A DNA stretch of 64,000 bases from Pseudomonas sp. p1(2021b) (GCF_020151015.1 NZ_CP083746.1:1641001-1705000); one strand, 5' to 3'. Numbered from the stretch's first letter, positions 1-8,927 are shown. The notes: generated by a model from the letters alone, not told the origin. A program made the numbers and translations.

Positions 1-74
1 TCTTCATCCGCAATGCCTACCTGCAGAACCGTGAGTTCCGCGTCAAGGATGGCGAAGTCGAAGACGACTTCTGA
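1..74 (+). CDS. C-terminal end of an unidentified upstream gene (partial)
   Basis: The frame starting at base 3 is open from the window edge to a TGA at 72-74 and gives a 23-residue tail ending in an acidic stretch (GEVEDDF). In other Pseudomonas the gene before rssB encodes a small PilZ-type protein, so that identity is possible, but too little sequence is present to show it. It runs in the same direction as rssB, with about 430 bases between them. Confidence 0.55.
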   Translation, partial: FIRNAYLQNREFRVKDGEVEDDF

Positions 75-506
75 TTCGCTGAGTCGCAGTGCTGCCTGGT
101 GGCGGTTCAGGGCCGTTCAATCAGTGAGTTCGTGGCGTGGGGCTGCTATGCAGCCCATCGCGGGGCAAGCCCGCTCCTACAGGAAGGGCGCCCATTCCAA
201 GCCCCGCGATGGCCATGAAACGGCACTGCTTACGCCTGGCTTCCAACCATTCGGATCGCATCGGGTCGCTTTCTTATAACTTCCGGTCATTTGCCTTATA
301 ACGGTGCAGGCAACTCGACCCTTGCATGCTTGAAACGCCTGGCGGATGGGAGTACCGTCTGCGCCTTACAGGGTACCTCTGCAAGTTGCCGGGCTTGTTT
401 TCTTGTCCTACAACTCAAGTAGAGTGATGCCACACAGTATTCCAGTAGCGCCGCGGCCACCTTGCCGACGCCGCTACACCAACCCAATCCGGCGCCGTTC
501 GCCCAC
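75..506. other. Intergenic region upstream of rssB with one REP element
   Basis: No convincing gene is seen here; the open frames lack ribosome sites and known protein features. A REP-like palindrome lies at 157-180. The region must hold the rssB promoter, but no clear -35/-10 pair stands out. Confidence 0.6.
157..180 (+). repeat. REP element (single)
   Basis: The sequence reads ATCGCGGGGCAAGCCCGCTC followed by CTAC, the typical P. putida intergenic REP. Its inner CGGGGC...GCCCG core can form a hairpin. Confidence 0.75.
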
Positions 507-1691
507 ATGCAGAAAACCAGTGCAACGCTGCTGATCATCGATGACGACGACGTGGTCCGTGCCAGCCTCGCCGCCTATCTGGAAGACAGTGGCTTCAGCG
601 TCCTCCAGGCCAGCAATGGCCAGCAGGGGCTCCAGGTCTTCGAAGAACACCAGCCCGACCTCGTGATCTGCGATTTGCGCATGCCGCAAATGGGCGGCCT
701 CGAGCTGATCCGTCGGGTCAGCGAGCGCGCACCGCAATTGCCGGTGATCGTGGTCTCCGGCGCGGGTGTCATGAACGATGCGGTCGAGGCCTTGCGCCTG
801 GGCGCCGCCGACTACCTGATCAAGCCCCTGGAAGACCTCGCCGTGCTCGAGCATTCGGTGCGTCGCGCCCTCGACCGCTCGCGCCTGGTGCTCGAGAACC
901 AGCGCTACCGGGACAAGCTCGAGGCGGCCAACCGTGAGCTGGAAGCCAGCCTGCACCTGCTGCAGGAGGACCAGAACGCCGGTCGCCAGGTGCAGATGAA
1001 CATGCTGCCGGAAAGCCCGTGGGTGGCCGGTGACCTGTCGTTCGAGCACCAGATCATTCCGTCGCTGTACCTGTCGGGCGACTTTGCCGACTACTTCCGC
1101 GTGGATGAGCGGCGCATCGCCTTCTACCTGGCGGACGTGTCCGGTCATGGCGCCTCGTCGGCGTTCGTCACGGTGCTGCTCAAGTTCATGACCACCCGGC
1201 TGTTGTTCGAATTCAAGCGCAGCAACAGGATGCGCGAGTTCAAGCCTTCGCAGGTGCTCAGCCACATCAACCGTGGGCTGATCAACTGCAAGCTGGGCAA
1301 GCATGTGACCATGGTCGGCGGGGTGATCGACGAGGACACCGGGTTGATGACCTACAGCGTCGGCGGCCATTTGCCGCTGCCGGTGCTCTATACCCCGGGC
1401 CAGGCCCGCTACCTGGAGGGCCGAGGCCTGCCGGTGGGGCTGTTCGAAGAGGCCAGCTACCAGGACCAGGTGCTGGAGCTGCCGCCGAGCTTCAGCCTGA
1501 GCCTGATGTCCGATGGCATTCTGGACCTTTTGCCAGGGGATACACTCAAAGATAAGGAAGCGACCTTGCCGGAAATCGTCAAGGACGCAGGGGGCAGCCT
1601 GGACGGGCTGCGCCAACGATTCGAATTGGCTACGCTTGGGGAGATGCCGGATGATATCGCCCTATTGGTGTTGAGCAGGAACCTTGAATGA
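507..1691 (+). CDS. rssB: Response regulator with PP2C-type phosphatase output, RssB
   Basis: The 394-residue protein has an N-terminal receiver domain (about 5-125) with the phospho-acceptor Asp56 in VICDLRMP and the acidic pocket DDDD at 12-15. A short helical linker follows, then a SpoIIE/PP2C-like serine phosphatase domain with LADVSGHG. In Pseudomonas, RssB works with the anti-sigma antagonist RssC to control RpoS level and activity. The ATG at 507 gives the length known for the P. aeruginosa protein; an in-frame TTG at 462 would add 15 residues without family support. The stop overlaps the rssC start (ATGA), so the two are translationally coupled. Confidence 0.93.
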   Translation: MQKTSATLLIIDDDDVVRASLAAYLEDSGFSVLQASNGQQGLQVFEEHQPDLVICDLRMPQMGGLELIRRVSERAPQLPVIVVSGAGVMNDAVEALRLGAADYLIKPLEDLAVLEHSVRRALDRSRLVLENQRYRDKLEAANRELEASLHLLQEDQNAGRQVQMNMLPESPWVAGDLSFEHQIIPSLYLSGDFADYFRVDERRIAFYLADVSGHGASSAFVTVLLKFMTTRLLFEFKRSNRMREFKPSQVLSHINRGLINCKLGKHVTMVGGVIDEDTGLMTYSVGGHLPLPVLYTPGQARYLEGRGLPVGLFEEASYQDQVLELPPSFSLSLMSDGILDLLPGDTLKDKEATLPEIVKDAGGSLDGLRQRFELATLGEMPDDIALLVLSRNLE

Positions 1692-2170
1692 GTACCGGTA
1701 GAATCCAGTTCGCCGAGCAGAGCGGGACCTTCGTCCTGAAGTTTGTCGGTGAAGTGCGCCTGACCCTGTGCTCGGCGCTGGATGCGACGATCGAAAAGAT
1801 CTTCACTGCGCTGAACTTCTCGGCCATCGTCATCGACCTGACCGAGACCGAGAGCATCGACAGCACCACCCTTGGCCTGCTGGCCAAGCTGTCCATCCTG
1901 TCCCGGCAGAAGGTCGGGCTGTTGCCGACCGTGGTCACCACCAACCCGGACATTTCCCGGTTGCTGCAATCGATGGGCTTCGACCAGGTGTTCAACATCG
2001 TCGACCGCCCGGTGCCGTGCCCGGAGTGCCTGACCGACCTGCCATCCCAGGACCAGAACGAGGATGTGGTGCGCTCGAAGGTGCTGGAGGCACACAAGAT
2101 CCTCATGGGCCTGAACGACTCCAACCGCGAGGCATTCCATGACCTGGTGAATGCCCTGGAGCGGACCTGA
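1688..2170 (+). CDS. rssC: STAS-domain anti-sigma factor antagonist, RssC
   Basis: This 160-residue protein has a STAS domain over about residues 1-105. The phosphorylatable motif region DLTETESIDSTTLGLLAKL carries the usual serine/threonine cluster. A Cys pair follows (PCPEC), then a helical tail. Such proteins sequester an anti-sigma partner when dephosphorylated, and the adjacent PP2C regulator RssB is the expected phosphatase. It overlaps rssB by 4 bases (ATGA) and is probably co-transcribed with it. A REP pair follows the gene. Confidence 0.92.
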   Translation: MSTGRIQFAEQSGTFVLKFVGEVRLTLCSALDATIEKIFTALNFSAIVIDLTETESIDSTTLGLLAKLSILSRQKVGLLPTVVTTNPDISRLLQSMGFDQVFNIVDRPVPCPECLTDLPSQDQNEDVVRSKVLEAHKILMGLNDSNREAFHDLVNALERT

Positions 2171-2190
2171 TCCGTCGCCTGTCCCGACGC

Positions 2191-2280
2191 TTTCGCGGGT
2201 AAACCCGCTCCCAGGGGAGCCACACACGCTTCAAGGTGGACGGGACCAGACTATCCCTGTGGGGTTTACCCGCGAAGCGG
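2191..2280. repeat. Pair of inverted REP elements between convergent genes
   Basis: TTTCGCGGGTAAACCCGCTC at 2191-2210 is matched by the inverse GGGGTTTACCCGCGAAGCGG at 2261-2280. The pair sits between the convergent rssC and the phosphatase gene, where it could form a long stem and act as a transcript 3' end. Confidence 0.75.
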
Positions 2281-2313
2281 TCAGTAAAGACCGCACAAAC
2301 CCACCAGCCACAG

Positions 2314-4200
2314 TCACGCTGGCCGCGTAAACTCCGTCGCCTCATCCCCATTGGCACTCAACTGAAACACCCGCGCTGGCCGCCCCTGCTCATCGAACCA
2401 TACCTGCCCCAGCCCTGCGCCATTCCACAGCCGCTCCCCCGCCTGGCTGCGGCTGGGCGTGCGCGGCACCACCTCCATCTGCCGGCGTTTGGTGAACCAG
2501 TTGAGCGGCGAGCGGGGCGCGTAGAGCCAGCGGTTCAAGCGGTCGAGTACGTCCAGCAGGCGCTCGGGGAACTGGTTCTTGATACCGCTGCTGGTGATCT
2601 GCCAGAGGTGCGGGCTGCGCTGGCGATGACGGATCAGCACTTCATAGACGAACGAGTAATGCACGTCACCCGAAAGGATCACGTAATGTCCTGGCGTGCG
2701 CGAGTGGCGGAAGATGTTGAGGATCACCTGGGCCGCCCCCCGGTGGGCCATCCAGTTCTCGGCATCCACCAGCAGCGGGTGGCCCAGCCAGCTGAATACG
2801 CGCTGCACTGTCTCGATCAGCTTCACGCCGAAGATCGGCGCCGGGGACACGATGATCGCCGAGGGATGATCGAGCAGCGCCTGCTGCAGTTCGCTCAGGG
2901 CTTCCCAGTCCAGCAAGCCGGAGGGTTTCTTCAGGCTGCTCTCACTGCGCCAACGGCGGGTGCGCGTGTCGAGCACCAGCAGCGGCGGGGTGGTGGGCAG
3001 GTTGAACTGCCAGCCCTGGAAGCGCAGTAGCTGGCCGATCAGTGCATCCTGGGCCGGGTGGTCCAGGTGCCCTTGCAGGGCCTGTTCGCCCAGGGCCTTG
3101 CTGCGCTCGAGCAGTGGCTGGCAGCTATCCGGGTCGTTGCCCCAGCCCTGGCAGAGCAGGTAGCCCAGCAGTGCATTGCCGATGATCCGGCGGGAGAAGG
3201 GGTGGCCATAGGCGGTTTCTTCCCATTGCGCCGACAGGTTCCAGTCATCGGTGATGTCGTGGTCATCGAAGATCATCAGGCACGGCAGGTGGGCCATGAC
3301 CCGCGCCACCTGGCCGAGGCCTGCCGCAAACGCTTCGATCAGCGGCAGCTCTTGGCGGTAGCGGGCCTGGCGCTTGTCGGTGAGGCCTGCGGGCATGTCC
3401 AGGCGCACCAGCTGCCAGGGTGTTGGCGACCAGACCAGCAGGTACATGGCCATGACTTCGGCGAAGGTCACCAGGTGATTGTCGGCGTTGCTGCTGGAGA
3501 AGATCGGCTTGCGCTTCCCCCCGAAGAAGCGTTCGCGCAAGGTCTCGTTGCTCTCCTGGGCGGGCAGCAGGTCGGCGCGGTGGTAGTAGCAGGCCGGGTG
3601 GCGATACAGCTCGGCGCTGTCCTTGACCAGGGCGCCTTCAAGGGTTTCCTGGAACAGGCCCAGGCGCGCCACGAGCCCATGGATGGCCCGCAACATGGGC
3701 CCTGCGACATCGTCGGCATACACCTGGTCGCCACTCATCAGCAGCAGCGCGGGGCGCTCCTGGGGCTGCCGGCACTGTTCCAGCAAGCGGTCGGCGCAGA
3801 GCAGGCCATCGGCAGCCGGGTGATGGGGCTTGCGGCAGGAGCCGTGAAGCAACTGGTCGACGCGCTCGCGCAGCACGAAATCCGGCCGTTGCTGGCCTGG
3901 GTAGAGCAGGTGCGGCGCCCAGCTGGCGATACCTTGGGCGTCGCCCAGCAGCAGGTCGTATCCGATCGCCAGGTTGCACGGCAGCGGCTGGTCGAAACGG
4001 ATGTCCAGCAGGTGCACGAACGCATGCGTACCGATCGGCACCACCTCGCAATGCAGGTTGGTCGTGATGCTTGGGCAATCGAGGGCGAATTCAGGGCGAA
4101 GCGGTTGCGTGGCGACCAGCCAGATGGCCAGGCGCTGGGGTTCCAGGCGGCGCAGTACGGGGCCGGCGAGCACGAGGGGGAGCGGAGCGTCGATTGCCAT
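2314..4200 (-). CDS. PhoD-like metallophosphatase (alkaline phosphatase D family)
   Basis: The 628-residue protein carries metallophosphatase metal-site motifs in order: SGDQVYADD (about 157-165), FDDHDITDDW (about 310-320) and SGDVHYSF (about 508). These resemble the PhoD-like family, which hydrolyses phosphodiesters or phosphomonoesters. No signal peptide or Tat motif is seen, so it is probably cytoplasmic, unlike classical PhoD. The ATG at 4200 has an AGGA five bases upstream; a TTG at 4227 is a less likely start. It is monocistronic and flanked by REP pairs. The physiological substrate is unknown. Confidence 0.85.
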   Translation of the reverse strand: MAIDAPLPLVLAGPVLRRLEPQRLAIWLVATQPLRPEFALDCPSITTNLHCEVVPIGTHAFVHLLDIRFDQPLPCNLAIGYDLLLGDAQGIASWAPHLLYPGQQRPDFVLRERVDQLLHGSCRKPHHPAADGLLCADRLLEQCRQPQERPALLLMSGDQVYADDVAGPMLRAIHGLVARLGLFQETLEGALVKDSAELYRHPACYYHRADLLPAQESNETLRERFFGGKRKPIFSSSNADNHLVTFAEVMAMYLLVWSPTPWQLVRLDMPAGLTDKRQARYRQELPLIEAFAAGLGQVARVMAHLPCLMIFDDHDITDDWNLSAQWEETAYGHPFSRRIIGNALLGYLLCQGWGNDPDSCQPLLERSKALGEQALQGHLDHPAQDALIGQLLRFQGWQFNLPTTPPLLVLDTRTRRWRSESSLKKPSGLLDWEALSELQQALLDHPSAIIVSPAPIFGVKLIETVQRVFSWLGHPLLVDAENWMAHRGAAQVILNIFRHSRTPGHYVILSGDVHYSFVYEVLIRHRQRSPHLWQITSSGIKNQFPERLLDVLDRLNRWLYAPRSPLNWFTKRRQMEVVPRTPSRSQAGERLWNGAGLGQVWFDEQGRPARVFQLSANGDEATEFTRPA

Positions 4201-4224
4201 TGATCCTGTGGTGTCTGCTCTATC

Positions 4225-4293
4225 CAATCGCGGGGCAAGCCCGCTCCCACAAGGTTGGTGCCAGCCCTGTGGAAGCGGGCTTACCCCGCGATT
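4225..4293. repeat. Inverted REP pair upstream of the PhoD-like gene
   Basis: ATCGCGGGGCAAGCCCGCTC at 4228-4247 faces an imperfect inverse copy (GGAAGCGGGCTTACCCCGCG, 4271-4290). Together they form a long cruciform-capable palindrome between the phosphatase start and the tal terminator. Confidence 0.75.
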
Positions 4294-4395
4294 GCGTCGG
4301 TCGTTTCATGGAGAAAGCGCGGTAGCAGCCTCTCCCAACGAAAACGGGCGGAAAATGCTCGGCATTTCCCGCCCGCCGGGCAAGCCAGATTTGTA

Positions 4396-5322
4396 TCAGG
4401 CCTTTTCAGCCATCAGCGCTTCGAGCTTCTCTTGGTCCCGGGCGAATTGGCGAATACCTTCGGCCAGCTTCTCGGTGCCCATGGCATCCTCGTTCATCGC
4501 CCAGCGGAACTGGCTTTCGCTCAAGTGCTGCTTGGTTTCACCGGACTTGCCTGGCTGGAGTACGCGGGGCAGTTGGCCCTGGTCGTCGCTCAGCTGTTGC
4601 AGCAGTTCGGGGCTGATGGTCAGGCGGTCGCAGCCGGCCAGCTGCTCGATCTGGCCGATGTTGCGGAAGCTCGCGCCCATGACCACGGTGTCGTAGCCAT
4701 TGGCCTTGTAGTAGTTGTAGATGCGCGTCACCGACTGCACGCCTGGGTCTTCGGCGCCGACGTATTCTTTGCCGGTGCTCTTCTTGTACCAGTCGTAGAT
4801 GCGGCCCACGAACGGCGAGATCAGGAACACCCCGGCGTCGGCGCAGGCCTGGGCCTGAGCGAAGGAGAACAGCAGGGTCAGGTTGGTCTGGATACCTTCC
4901 TTTTCCAGCTTCTCGGCGGCGCGGATGCCTTCCCAGGTGGAGGCCAGCTTGATCAGCACGCGGTCACGCGGAACGCCGGCCTTTTCGTACAGCTCGATCA
5001 ACTGGCGGGCCTTGGCCAGCAGGGCAGGTTCGTCGAACGACAGGCGCGCATCCACTTCAGTGGAGATGCGCCCTGGGATGACTTTGAGGATGCCCGAACC
5101 CACTGCCACGGCGAACTTGTCGCAGGCCAGGTCGACATTGCCCTTGGCATCGCCCTTCACCTGCTTGAGCAGGTCCGCGTAACCGGGAATTGCCGCGGCC
5201 TTGAGCAACAGGGACGGGTTGGTGGTGGCATCGACCGGTTTGAGGCGGGTGATGGCGTCCAGGTCCCCGGTGTCGGCGACCACGGTGGTGAACTGCTTGA
5301 GTTGTTCCAGCTTGGAGGTCAT
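4396..5322 (-). CDS. tal: Transaldolase (TalB type)
   Basis: The 308-residue protein is the normal length for TalB-like transaldolases, which move a dihydroxyacetone unit between sugar phosphates in the non-oxidative pentose phosphate pathway. Visible marks are the N-terminal [10 protein letters not shown], the DATTNPS phosphate-site motif and the [10 protein letters not shown] motif with the Schiff-base lysine. The ATG at 5322 has AGGACAGAG upstream; longer in-frame starts add no family residues. tal next to rssBC and dusA is the usual Pseudomonas order. It ends just before a GC-rich inverted repeat near 4345-4390 that could terminate it. Confidence 0.96.
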   Translation of the reverse strand: MTSKLEQLKQFTTVVADTGDLDAITRLKPVDATTNPSLLLKAAAIPGYADLLKQVKGDAKGNVDLACDKFAVAVGSGILKVIPGRISTEVDARLSFDEPALLAKARQLIELYEKAGVPRDRVLIKLASTWEGIRAAEKLEKEGIQTNLTLLFSFAQAQACADAGVFLISPFVGRIYDWYKKSTGKEYVGAEDPGVQSVTRIYNYYKANGYDTVVMGASFRNIGQIEQLAGCDRLTISPELLQQLSDDQGQLPRVLQPGKSGETKQHLSESQFRWAMNEDAMGTEKLAEGIRQFARDQEKLEALMAEKA

Positions 5323-5444
5323 GGGCGTGCTCTGTCCTGTGCAATGACTCGACATTACCCGAGCCCCGACAGCCACTCAAGGGCCGGCGGGGCAGGTCGG
5401 GCGAGGGAATGAAGGTTCGAGTCGAAAGCGCGCCCGGGGTTCCG

Positions 5445-6455
5445 TCAGCGGCCCTGCAGCAGCTCGGCGGCCTGGTCGAGCACGACCAGTGGGTCCTGGG
5501 CCTTGTGGATGTCCGCCGACAGCAGCTGGCGGAAGCGCCGCGCCCCCGGGAAGCCCTGGCCCAGCCCGAGGATGTGGCGGGTGATGTGATGGATGGCGCC
5601 GCCGCTTTGCATGTGCGCGACGATATAGGGACGCAACTGCGCCATCGCGTCGCTGCGGCTGACGATCGGCGCATCGCTGCCGAACAGCTGCTGGTCCACT
5701 TCGGCCAGCAGGTACGGGTTGTGGTACGCCTCGCGGCCCAGCATCACCCCATCGAAGGTTTCAAGGTGCGCGTGGCATTCCTCCAGCGTCTTGATACCGC
5801 CGTTGAGCACCAGCTCCAGGTCCGGGAAATCGGCCTTCAGCTGCGCCGCCACGTCATAGCGCAGCGGCGGGATCTCGCGGTTCTCCTTGGGTGACAGACC
5901 TTCGAGGATGGCGATGCGCGCATGCACGGTGAAGCTGCGGCAACCGGCATCACGCACCTGGCCGACGAAGTCGCACAGCTCGGCATAGCTGTCGCGGCCA
6001 TTGATGCCGATGCGGTGCTTGACCGTGACCGGAATGCCCACCGCATCACGCATGGCCTTGACGCAATCAGCCACCAGCGCCGGGTGGCCCATCAGGCAGG
6101 CACCGATCATGTTGTTCTGCACCCGGTCGCTGGGGCAGCCGACATTGAGGTTGACCTCGTCGTAGCCTGCCTCCTCGGCCAGCCGCGCACAGGCCGCCAA
6201 CTCCCCCGGCACACTGCCGCCCAATTGCAGGGCCAGCGGGTGCTCGGACACGTCATGGCGCAGGAAACGCTGGGCGTCGTTGTGCAGCAGCGCGCCGGTG
6301 GTGACCATCTCGGTGTAGAGCAGCGTGTGCTTGGAGAGCAGGCGCAGGAAGAACCGGCAGTGGCGGTCGGTCCAGTCCATCATCGGTGCAACGCTGAAGC
6401 GGCGGGAGGGCTCAGTGCGTGTAGCGGCGGGCTTGGTGGTTGATTCTGGGAGCAT
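5445..6455 (-). CDS. dusA: tRNA-dihydrouridine(20/20a) synthase DusA
   Basis: This flavoprotein of 336 residues reduces U20/U20a in the tRNA D-loop. It shows the family start RRFSVAPMMDWTDRH, the catalytic Cys107 in NVGCPSDRVQ and the FMN phosphate-site region LVLNGGIKT. The ATG at 6455 matches family length; an ATG at 6494 would add 13 residues, and neither has a strong ribosome site. The 5' coding end (about 6371-6410) resembles a second site at 8881-8920, so dusA served as an integration target here. The coding sequence is intact. Confidence 0.94.
   Translation of the reverse strand: MLPESTTKPAATRTEPSRRFSVAPMMDWTDRHCRFFLRLLSKHTLLYTEMVTTGALLHNDAQRFLRHDVSEHPLALQLGGSVPGELAACARLAEEAGYDEVNLNVGCPSDRVQNNMIGACLMGHPALVADCVKAMRDAVGIPVTVKHRIGINGRDSYAELCDFVGQVRDAGCRSFTVHARIAILEGLSPKENREIPPLRYDVAAQLKADFPDLELVLNGGIKTLEECHAHLETFDGVMLGREAYHNPYLLAEVDQQLFGSDAPIVSRSDAMAQLRPYIVAHMQSGGAIHHITRHILGLGQGFPGARRFRQLLSADIHKAQDPLVVLDQAAELLQGR
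6371..6410 (-). other. Candidate attachment site (dusA 5' end)
   Basis: These 40 bases encode the FSVAPMMDW region of DusA. They match 8881-8920 at 32 of 40 positions without gaps, in the same orientation and 2510 bases apart. A family of integrases is known to insert into the 5' end of dusA, so this pair is interpreted as attL/attR. Confidence 0.6.
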
Positions 6456-6752
6456 TTGGCTAGGTGTTTCCGTACCGATTGCGGCGGGGCGCATGTGTAA
6501 TGGCCGCTCGCGGCACGGTAGTGTCAGGGAAAAGAGGCGGTAGTTTACCAGATTGCCGGGGCTTCGCCTGTAGGCCCTGGAGCCGGGGCGATGAGGTAAG
6601 TAAGTCGTCAGGCTCAGATGTGCCTCGCATAAAGGCAGCGATAACGCTGCCGCTGGTCAGCTCGTTCTGAATCGGTGGGAGCTTCCGGTTGCCTGAGAAA
6701 GTGGATCCATTATTGTTGAAGGCCCTGGAAAACTTGGTCGCGGGAGGGCGAC
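6456..6752. other. Non-coding segment just inside the dusA scar
   Basis: No convincing gene is present. An integrase would be expected at this spot in an intact dusA-targeted island, and none is found in any frame. Confidence 0.5.
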
Positions 6753-7052
6753 ATGAGAATACGTGGAGAGGTCTACTGGTCCTGGGCTGATCCAACGCTT
6801 CACCATCGAGCGCACCAAGAAGCTTTCGAAGACGGAACGACCATCGACGTCCAGGTGCGCCTTTCTCGTACAGGATCCACGCAGTTGTTTCTTGGGATCT
6901 ATGCGTCGTCAGGTATGGCCCTCCATGAGGAGTCATTTGACTCGCGGCCGGGCGAGTCCATGACGCGAGCACTTGCCTGGGGAGTAATGCGGGCGAGAAG
7001 GGTCGTTGAAGAAGGTGGTGGTGAGGCAGCGGAGTGTGAGCAGCGGGCCTGA
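6753..7052 (+). CDS. Hypothetical protein (99 aa) in the dusA-associated segment
   Basis: The small acidic-to-neutral protein is not recognised. It begins MRIRGEVYWSW and has beta-rich, aromatic N-terminal sequence followed by a helical C-terminus (RALAWGVMRARRVVEEGG). A good ribosome site (GGGAGGG) lies 5-8 bases before the ATG. It has no transmembrane segment or signal peptide. It stands alone in the segment between the two dusA-like ends, upstream of a strong terminator, and may be a leftover accessory gene of the integrated element. Confidence 0.6.
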   Translation: MRIRGEVYWSWADPTLHHRAHQEAFEDGTTIDVQVRLSRTGSTQLFLGIYASSGMALHEESFDSRPGESMTRALAWGVMRARRVVEEGGGEAAECEQRA

Positions 7053-7415
7053 AAGCGTGGGGCAACAATGGGGCAAACCGGACGCTATTCTATGCCCCTC
7101 TATGCCCCTCTATGCCCTTTGAGCGTCTTGCAAGCAGATACGAAAAAGCGCTCAAGCCCTTTTGGTACGGGGCTTGGGCGCTTTTTCTGATTAATACCCC
7201 AGCACAATTGGTGTGTGCTTCAGTTTCGGGGGCCGCATTCGACGCAAGGCTGTCCTTCGGAGGCGGTTGCCTTTGGCCAAAAGCGGATACGTTGCTGCAA
7301 GCAAAGCTGAAAGGCGACCGAGATGGCGTCTGGCTAGCAAGAGGACGCCTGTGCCGCCTGTATTTCTAGCCAGAAACGGCCGTCTCGGGTGTCCGCAGTT
7401 GGCTCGGATCGATAT
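7053..7415. other. Intergenic stretch with triplicated motif and terminator
   Basis: It holds three tandem copies of TCTATGCCCC near 7092-7120 and a strong hairpin at 7142-7186. The rest has no gene I can support. Confidence 0.5.
7142..7186. terminator. Strong, potentially bidirectional terminator
   Basis: GAAAAAGCGCTCAAGCCC pairs with GGGGCTTGGGCGCTTTTTC across a short loop. The stem is flanked by an A-run on the left and a T-run on the right, so it could end transcription from both sides. Confidence 0.85.
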
Positions 7416-8414
7416 TTAGTAGCGACTACGCAGTTCCTCCAACCGGCTCATTGCCTGTTGTGCGTCGTCGAGAACCTCGTCAAAGATGGCATCTACCGGC
7501 TGCACACTGTTGGCAAATACAACCGAGGGACCATAGTCCAACATGCCAGTCCTACTATCGCCCGTCAGATAGGCTTGGGTGGTCAACTTTCCCATTACGT
7601 GAGGGCGGTATTGTTCAAAGTCACTAGCGCCTGTTGCATCCAGGGCGGCAACCGCTTTCGCGCTCTCATTGTTCAATACCCTGTGATGCTGACGTAGGCC
7701 AGTCTTCACAACGACGCTATCAGTACCGTCACTCTGGACAAGCAGTTCTTTATATCGATGGTGAATCCATAGCTCCTCAGACACCAACATTCTCGAGCCC
7801 ATTAAGATCGCGTCTGCTCCCATCATCAGCGTAGCGGCAAGTTGGCGCCCGGTCCCAATCCCACCGCCGATAACGAGCGGAATGGCGATCTCTTTAGATG
7901 CGTGAGGTGCCTGCACCATGCTGCTGATGCCGTAGGTACCTGGATGGCCCGCGCTGTCATTGCCAACAACGATTACGGCATCTACGCCGAGTCGTGCCGC
8001 AGATCGTGCATAACGCACTGCAGGCACCTTATGCAGTACCTTGATGCCTGCCTCTCGCAGGGCTGGGAGAACACCTGCCGGGCTTCCACCGGAAGTTTCG
8101 ACGCAAAGTACCTCTTCTTCAGAAAGGATTTTCACCTGCTCTTGCAGACGCTCAGTCGCCCTGTCCTGCCCTGAAATGTAGAGGTTCACGCCGAATCCCT
8201 TACCCGAGGTCAACTTTCGGCACTCTCGAAGTTGCTCCCGCAACTCCTCCGGATCGGGGAAGCCAGCAGCAACGATAAATCCCATGCCACCAGCGTTGAC
8301 CACCGCTGCGACGTAGTTTGCGTCTGACACACTTGGCCCCATACCGCCGCAAAGAATCGGGTGGCGAATGCCGAGCATTTCAGTGATTCGAGTCTTGAAC
8401 AACGCGCCTCGCAT
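7416..8414 (-). CDS. Nitronate monooxygenase family flavoprotein
   Basis: The 332-residue TIM-barrel FMN protein resembles class I nitronate monooxygenases and 2-nitropropane dioxygenases. It shows HPILCGGMGP near the N-terminus, the NDSAGHPGTYG motif with the likely catalytic His, and the FMN phosphate-binding VIGGGIGTGRQL followed by GADAILMGSRML. These enzymes oxidise toxic nitronates, although many relatives act on other substrates. The ATG at 8414 has GGAGAG six bases upstream and is preferred to a TTG at 8444. Its sequence is visibly less GC-rich than its neighbours and it lies inside the dusA-bounded segment, both pointing to transfer. No regulator is adjacent. Confidence 0.85.
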   Translation of the reverse strand: MRGALFKTRITEMLGIRHPILCGGMGPSVSDANYVAAVVNAGGMGFIVAAGFPDPEELREQLRECRKLTSGKGFGVNLYISGQDRATERLQEQVKILSEEEVLCVETSGGSPAGVLPALREAGIKVLHKVPAVRYARSAARLGVDAVIVVGNDSAGHPGTYGISSMVQAPHASKEIAIPLVIGGGIGTGRQLAATLMMGADAILMGSRMLVSEELWIHHRYKELLVQSDGTDSVVVKTGLRQHHRVLNNESAKAVAALDATGASDFEQYRPHVMGKLTTQAYLTGDSRTGMLDYGPSVVFANSVQPVDAIFDEVLDDAQQAMSRLEELRSRY

Positions 8415-8523
8415 TAGAGCTCTCCAGTTCTTTGTCGACACCAAGGGACAAGCCGATCCGGACGTAGGAAGTCAAACCCAAAAAGACAAAGCCGTACAAA
8501 ACCGGAAGGCTACAAGCTTATAG

Positions 8524-8539
8524 CTGAACAGTCGTTCAG
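8524..8539. promoter_or_regulatory. Possible TetR-type operator upstream of nitronate monooxygenase gene
   Basis: CTGAACAGTCGTTCAG has perfect 6-base arms with a 4-base centre. It lies 110 bases before the ATG at 8414. TetR-family operators often look like this, but no TetR gene is in the segment, so the assignment is inference. Confidence 0.35.
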
Positions 8540-8880
8540 TAGCAAGGCGTTGATCACGAGTCGACCAGGACCGTCGGTATTGTTTGGGAAGGATTGGTTT
8601 GTGAAATCAACTGCGGTGGATCCGGTGGGGTTTGCTTTACTGGATACCAGTGAGCGCTTTTCCCCATCCTGACTCGGGCCAGTGCGTTCGCTGATGTCGT
8701 AAGCTGGATCTTGAAGGACCGCTATGGGTCGAAGCTGCCCTGGCGTTCATAGGAGTGAATCAGACGGAAAATTTCGCCGAATGCGAACCGGGCAGTTACG
8801 GTTCGTTGGTACATAATTGGTACATGCTTCGACTGACTTGGCTGGAAGTCCCGCAGTTAAAGGGCTTTAGGAAATCACAA

Positions 8881-8920
8881 CCCAATCCATCATGGGGGCC
8901 ACGCAGAAGCGGCGGGAAGA
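8881..8920 (-). other. Candidate attachment site (duplicate of dusA 5' end)
   Basis: Read on the minus strand this encodes RRFCVAPMMDW, a diverged copy of the DusA start (RRFSVAPMMDW), with no further dusA sequence. It matches 6371-6410 at 32 of 40 positions. This is what remains when an element that targets dusA supplies a new 5' end and leaves the old one behind. Confidence 0.6.
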
Positions 8921-8927
8921 GGCGTGA

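Larger units (their letters stand above)
8415..8927. other. Long intergenic region upstream of the nitronate monooxygenase gene
   Basis: No supported gene. It contains a palindrome at 8524-8539 and, at 8881-8920, the second dusA-like end. The open frame 8755-9066 runs through that scar into the DUF1232 gene on the other strand and is not credible. Confidence 0.5.

Noticed and set aside
474..1616. Long antisense open frame of 380 residues opposite rssB
   Set aside because: It is a high-GC shadow of rssB with an His/Gln/Ala-rich composition and no family features.
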